From Stramenopiles sp. TOSAG23-3 (Eukaryota > Sar), in NCBI GenBank assembly GCA_900128585.1, contig LT642632.1, positions 1 through 11,388 on the forward strand: a DNA stretch of 11,388 bases, in the 5' to 3' direction. Of the stretch, positions 8,192 to 11,388 are shown piece by piece. Numbering within the stretch: position 1 is the stretch's first letter; the number at the start of each line of letters is the position of its first letter. The notes below the pieces were generated by a model, which searched no databases, was not told where the DNA came from, and saw only the letters and a list, made by a program, of their open reading frames with translations. The position numbers were made by a program, and so were the translations under genes.

Positions 8192-8201
8192 TATATAAAA
8201 G
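8192..8201 (+). promoter_or_regulatory. Strong TATA box with no obvious downstream gene
   Basis: The sequence TATATAAAAG is a near-ideal TATA box. Plus-strand transcription would begin at about 8220-8230. No open reading frame of useful size follows within 450 bases, and a T8 run ends the GC-richer stretch at 8474-8481. A short non-coding transcript is possible, but a chance match in AT-rich DNA is equally possible. Confidence 0.3.
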
Positions 8202-8478
8202 TATGCGCGTGCGATTCACTTTTCGAATACACTCCTAAGAATAAGTGCTTGTTCCGGTAGCGTTTGGTCTAAATCGTCCATTTCACAAAATATTGTCCCT
8301 AGGAACCGTAATTCCAAGTCATTAGAGGGCAAACAATTTATAAACGTTCGTTGAGAAACAAACATCGCGTGAGGAACAATTGCCTCATCTAAACTTATGT
8401 AATTAGGCGTCCCCCTTGCTTCCTTTTGTCATGTTCTGGCCGAAAGCTTCCATACTTTGAAAATCGAGTCGGATTTTT

Positions 8479-8486
8479 TTTCGCGC
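8479..8486 (+). promoter_or_regulatory. E2F-like site TTTCGCGC, inverted partner of the first
   Basis: It fits the E2F consensus. On the opposite strand it reads ttggcgcgaaa, sharing the core ttggcgcg with 8078-8085. The pair is therefore arranged as inverted copies about 400 bases apart around the orphan TATA box. Confidence 0.28.
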
Positions 8487-8930
8487 CAAGGAACTTGAAC
8501 ACTTTATTGAACAGGTGTCTATCATCGCAATTTACTTATTAAAAAACAACGACGGTCGTGTTTCTTCAGTTCTTAAGAAAATGGGAATTTTGTCATTTTT
8601 TGTTGTAAGTTTGTGTTGAAATATATTTCCTTCGTTTTTACACCAAAAAGAAATTAACATTTGTTTGAAGAGATGCTGCGTCAATATAAAATACCGAAGG
8701 GAAAAACGTACAAGAAACAAACAAAAAATACAAATGAAGAATTGTTGTTGGAACAGAGTAGTGTTTTTTTCAGTGCTGTATAGTGTATGTATTTCGGTCT
8801 TTTTATTTTTGAACTTTTTAATCGGAAGAATAAGAAAGGAAATGAAACAAAAAATGAATTTTTAAGAAATCTTTTTTTTATTTTTTATTGCAACGCTATT
8901 GTACTATAAAAAATAGACTTAACTATGAGA

Positions 8931-8990
8931 TATTAGCCCTGGATTAATCTGTTATTTCATGCTGTGATAGTATTACGCCTGGATTAATCT
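8931..8990. repeat. Pair of 20-bp direct repeats spaced by exactly 40 bp
   Basis: Copies at 8931-8950 (tattagccctggattaatct) and 8971-8990 (tattacgcctggattaatct) agree at 18 of 20 bases. Each contains ggattaatct, an almost symmetrical TAATCC/TAATCT pair like sites for homeodomain or Myb-type factors. The pair lies about 225 bases upstream of the HA-repeat gene, directly before an AP-1-like site, and may form its upstream regulatory region. No array with more copies is seen. Confidence 0.6.
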
Positions 8991-8991
8991 A

Positions 8992-8998
8992 TGACTCA
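8992..8998. promoter_or_regulatory. AP-1/GCN4-like bZIP site TGACTCA
   Basis: The palindromic 7-mer TGACTCA is the classic site of bZIP factors and follows the second direct repeat by one base. It lies about 217 bases upstream of the HA-repeat gene start. The clustering with the repeats raises its plausibility; function is inferred. Confidence 0.3.
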
Positions 8999-9142
8999 TC
9001 ACCAGTAATAATTATTGCGTCAGCATTTTATATTTTTTCTTCAGTTGAAACAAACAAGAGAGTAACTTACTCGTAGTTATTTAGTCACAATTTAAGAAAA
9101 AAGTTTAGTAACAGACAAATGGACGATAGATTTTAAATTGAG

Positions 9143-9164
9143 ACAGGGCTAACCTGTTTTTTTT
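9143..9164 (+). other. Small hairpin followed by T8
   Basis: A stem acagg/cctgt (loop gctaa) at 9143-9157 runs straight into an oligo-T tract. It has the form of a bacterial terminator, but in this eukaryotic setting it could at most be a Pol III stop or a chance structure. It lies about 50 bases before the HA-repeat start codon. Confidence 0.3.
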
Positions 9165-9172
9165 CAATGTCG

Positions 9173-9184
9173 ATTCAATTGAAT
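9173..9184. promoter_or_regulatory. 12-bp perfect palindrome near the HA-repeat gene start
   Basis: The sequence attcaattgaat is a perfect palindrome ending 31 bases before the ATG at 9215. It could be a binding site for a dimeric factor or part of the 5' leader. The AT-rich surroundings make chance likely. Confidence 0.25.
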
Positions 9185-9214
9185 GCGTTGTAACGTGTTG
9201 AAACAGAAATCAAA

Positions 9215-11161
9215 ATGAAACGTCCCCACAAAGGCCAGAACAGCAGTGCACGCCCTCCTGGCAAACGACGGCGACCGCTTTTACTCAGTCCGGAAGTGTA
9301 CATTACACTTATTTGTGAGTACAAACAGGAACAAGAGAGGAAGAACCCTGGGAAGAAGTGGGACGGGCGCATGCCTCGGCCCTATTCCGTCGATATGTAC
9401 AACGGAATAAGGGTTAATGTGGGCGAATGGTTGTGTGGACAAAGACTGAAATATGCCAAACGCATTAAGGATAATAATAAAGAGGAATCATGGACTGAAA
9501 AACGACTCCGTGAAATAGGAGTAAGATTACGTACGAAGATTAAGTCGGAAGAATACATTGGGTTACTTATTGAATACATAAAGGAACAGGAAAGGAAGCA
9601 TCCTGGAGTAAAGTGGAATGGGTCCGTACCTTATAGGTATTCCGCAAAATTGGAGGACGGCATAGAGGCAACCGTCGGTAAATGGCTTCTCGCGCAAAAA
9701 CGAAAGAGAACCGAACGTATTAATCATAATATTTTTGAGGAATCGCCGGAGGAAAAAAAACTCAATGAATTAGGATATGCATGGAATTCCCGAAATCATG
9801 ACGTGGAGTTTTACATCGAAATGCTTCTTAGATATAAACTGAAATGGGAAACGAATAATCCGGGGGTGGAGTGGGATGGGAAGATCCCCCTGGACCATCT
9901 CGTCGAGGGGAGGGACGGGACAATTGCAAACCTAGGGCGGTGGGTAAGTGCTCAAAGAGTACAAAGAAAGAAACGTATTCGTGATAATATAACAGAGGTT
10001 TCTCTATTAGAAAGACGACTCGATGCCATAGGAATAGAATGGAAAGGGTTAGATCGTTATTCGCGGATGATCATGTCGGACGAGTATCTCGAAGTACTGC
10101 TTGCACACAAGAAGAAGGAGGAGATGAAGCATCCTGGAAAGCCGTGGAATGGACATGGTCCTCGTGAAGCCACGTTAGCCGACGGAAAGAAGGCGAACAT
10201 GCATGATTGGTCCGCCAAGCAAAGATGCAGGAGGAAGAATCGGATTAATAATAATATCAAGGAGATACCTGAATTGGAAGCACAGTTGACTAAAATGGGG
10301 TTTTGTTGGACAAAGCGGAAGGTTACAGACCAGGATTATGTGGATTTACTTCTTGCACACAAAAAGAAGATGGAGATGGAGCATCCGGGGAAGCCCTGGA
10401 ATGGGATGGTACGGAAACGGCATATCATCACATTGGACGACGGGGTAAAGGCACGCTTGGGTGACTGGGTGACAAGGCAGAGAAGAAAGAGAAAGTTACG
10501 TATTAGTAAAAAGATAACAGAGGTACCACCGTTCGAAACATGGCTCACTGAAATTGGATTTAGTTGGGCACCAGAGAGAAAAAAAATACAATGCAAACCG
10601 TTCAGAAAAAAAAGGGTAATGTTGGAGGATTATATGGGCATATTGCTTGAATACAAAAAGAACGAAGAGAAGAAGCATGGGAAGCCATGGGATGGGAATG
10701 TTCCTGATGCATATTCCGTCATGTTGGCCGACGGAAGATTGGCAAGACTTGGCCAATGGGTTTGTTCCAGAAAATCACTGAGAAGATGTCGCATTCGTGA
10801 TAATATAACAGAGGTGTCTATATCAGACCAACGAATAGAACAAAGACTCACTAAGGCAGGATTTAATTGGGAAAAACAAAAAGTAGGGCGGAAATTTAAG
10901 AAACAAAAAGAAGAGTCGAGTGAGGAGGAGGAAGAAGAGTCCAGCGAGGAGGAGGAAGAAGAAGAGTCCAGCGAGGAGGAGGAAGAAGAAGAGTCCAGCG
11001 AGGAGGAGGAAGAAGAGTCCAGCGAGGAGGAAGAGAGTGAAAGCGAGAGAGGCGACGACGACGATTCACCATGGGACTTACGGACAATTGAATCATTTAC
11101 AATTGCATCACGAAAGCTTGAGTCGGAGGACTACACTGAATTAAGGCTCTACGATTTATAA
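9215..11161 (+). CDS. Protein with six HA-like repeats and an acidic Ser-Glu tail
   Basis: The 648 residues start with a basic leader (1-25, KRRRP). Six repeats of about 84-98 residues follow, beginning near 27, 112, 197, 288, 372 and 470. Each runs [ED]-Y-x3-L-L-x2-[YH]-K, then HPGKPW[DN]G, a DG turn, LGxWVxxQRxxRxxRI, a NITEV-like helix and a closing L-x2-[IM]-G-[FI]-x-W. The LGxWVxxQR and GFxW blocks resemble the helicase-associated domain (PF03457-like), a small three-helix, probably nucleic-acid-binding fold. The W[DN]G segment and the missing early Trp make it a divergent subgroup. No helicase motor is present. Residues 566-617 are Ser-Ser-(Glu)n repeats ending in DDDD, full of likely casein kinase 2 sites. 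Then come SPWDL and a C-terminal SEDYTELRLYDL like the opening of a seventh repeat. Start ATG 9215 sits in a favourable caaaATG context. The gene is intronless. The role is unknown; DNA or RNA binding is inferred. Confidence 0.75.
   Translation: MKRPHKGQNSSARPPGKRRRPLLLSPEVYITLICEYKQEQERKNPGKKWDGRMPRPYSVDMYNGIRVNVGEWLCGQRLKYAKRIKDNNKEESWTEKRLREIGVRLRTKIKSEEYIGLLIEYIKEQERKHPGVKWNGSVPYRYSAKLEDGIEATVGKWLLAQKRKRTERINHNIFEESPEEKKLNELGYAWNSRNHDVEFYIEMLLRYKLKWETNNPGVEWDGKIPLDHLVEGRDGTIANLGRWVSAQRVQRKKRIRDNITEVSLLERRLDAIGIEWKGLDRYSRMIMSDEYLEVLLAHKKKEEMKHPGKPWNGHGPREATLADGKKANMHDWSAKQRCRRKNRINNNIKEIPELEAQLTKMGFCWTKRKVTDQDYVDLLLAHKKKMEMEHPGKPWNGMVRKRHIITLDDGVKARLGDWVTRQRRKRKLRISKKITEVPPFETWLTEIGFSWAPERKKIQCKPFRKKRVMLEDYMGILLEYKKNEEKKHGKPWDGNVPDAYSVMLADGRLARLGQWVCSRKSLRRCRIRDNITEVSISDQRIEQRLTKAGFNWEKQKVGRKFKKQKEESSEEEEEESSEEEEEEESSEEEEEEESSEEEEEESSEEEESESERGDDDDSPWDLRTIESFTIASRKLESEDYTELRLYDL
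10913..11040 (+). repeat. Coding minisatellite for the acidic tail
   Basis: Five units beginning gagtc[cg]ag at 10913, 10937, 10964, 10991 and 11015 have periods of 24, 27, 27 and 24 bases, all multiples of three. They differ mainly in the number of gaa/gag codons. The pattern suggests expansion by slippage or unequal exchange under selection to keep the frame. Confidence 0.9.
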
Positions 11162-11242
11162 ACTACTTGGGAGGACGTTCAAAGTACGAGAAGTAAAATT
11201 CGTACAAAGGAATTCTTAAGAATACTATCATATAAAAAAAAC

Positions 11243-11379
11243 AAACAAGAAAATTGGCTGTTATTTATAAGTAGTTAAAATTTTAATGTACTGCGAACTG
11301 AAATCTAGATTAAAAACAAGAAAATTGGCTGTTATTTAAGTAATTAAAATTAATGTACTGCGAACTGAAATCTAGATTT
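11243..11379. repeat. Tandem duplication of about 70 bp downstream of the HA-repeat gene
   Basis: Two copies start with aaacaagaaaattggctgtt at 11243 and 11314 and end with tgcgaactgaaatctagatt near 11311 and 11378. They differ by about four bases of deletion in an AT-rich middle (ttataagtagttaaaatttt versus ttaagtaattaaaatt). The window ends ten bases later, so further copies or a longer repeat cannot be excluded. No AATAAA signal was seen between the gene and the repeats. Confidence 0.85.
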
Positions 11380-11388
11380 AGACATTCT

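Larger units (their letters stand above)
7718..9214. other. 1.5-kb non-coding region between two divergent genes
   Basis: No convincing protein or RNA gene was found. The first part (7718 to about 8000) is the probable promoter side of the lipase maturation factor gene, with a perfect 7-bp stem hairpin catcaaa-aatta-tttgatg at 7915-7933. The stretch 8040-8490 is richer in GC than its surroundings and holds a TATA box and two E2F-like sites. The stretch 8520-8900 is very AT-rich and contains only short, low-complexity open frames. The last 280 bases carry direct repeats, an AP-1-like site and small palindromes ahead of the HA-repeat gene. These elements are listed separately. Confidence 0.6.

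Noticed and set aside
8245-8275. Resemblance of gtgcttgttccggtagc to the 5' end of U6 snRNA
   Set aside because: The invariant ACAGAGA box and the following U6 core are absent, and the spacing to the TATA box (about 53 bases) does not fit.
8532-8720. Short minus-strand frame
   Set aside because: It is AT-driven composition with no recognisable motif, overlapping another spurious frame on the opposite strand.
8665-8865. Short plus-strand frame with basic ends and a hydrophobic middle
   Set aside because: It starts only at TTG, lies in very AT-rich DNA, and has low-complexity Lys/Phe-rich composition expected by chance.
8990-9004. Box C-like GTGATGAGT on the minus strand, suggesting a C/D snoRNA
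   Set aside because: No matching D box (CTGA) lies within a suitable distance on that strand.
9143-9164. Bacterial-type intrinsic terminator
   Set aside because: The stem is only 5 bp and the window is eukaryotic; it is kept only as a structural note.
10896-11096. Minus-strand repeated frame rich in Pro, Leu and Trp
   Set aside because: It is the antisense reading of the Ser-Glu minisatellite.

Overview
The window reads as nuclear DNA from a unicellular eukaryote, most likely an alga. The evidence is an axonemal dynein heavy chain relic, an ER lipase maturation factor, a protein made of repeated 'helicase-associated' (HA) type domains, very AT-rich spacers with TATA-like boxes, genes on both strands, and no bacterial operons. 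HA-repeat proteins are numerous in diatoms, so a flagellate-gamete (centric) diatom or a related stramenopile is a reasonable guess. That is inference. No visible gene needs an intron to be read.

Left module (1-4269). A perfect 79-bp inverted repeat (1-79 and 4191-4269) brackets about 4.2 kb. Inside lies a decayed dynein heavy chain: the linker/tail part (to 2221) is joined directly, in a different frame, to the natural C-terminal domain (2164-2952). The whole AAA motor, stalk and microtubule-binding region is missing. Convergent to it is an intact 300-residue AlkB-like 2-oxoglutarate/Fe(II) dioxygenase (3970-3068, minus). The arrangement could be a gene-carrying transposable element, an inverted duplication or an assembly fold-back at a contig end. 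The left flank lies outside the window, so these cannot be told apart here.

Middle (4270-7717). An AT-rich, purine/pyrimidine-biased spacer is followed by a small acidic helical protein of unknown function (4735-5148, plus). Convergent to it is a full-length lipase maturation factor family protein with many membrane spans (7717-5387, minus).

Right (7718-11388). About 1.5 kb without a convincing gene holds a strong TATA box, two inverted E2F-like sites, a pair of 20-bp direct repeats, an AP-1/GCN4-like site, a hairpin followed by T8, and a 12-bp palindrome. Then comes a 648-residue protein with six degenerate HA-like repeats, an acidic Ser-Glu tail encoded by a minisatellite, and what looks like the start of a seventh repeat. 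The window ends in a tandem duplication of about 70 bp.

The genes do not form an obvious shared pathway. The points of most interest are the inverted-repeat module with its motor-less dynein and dioxygenase, and the HA-repeat protein with its regulatory-looking upstream region.
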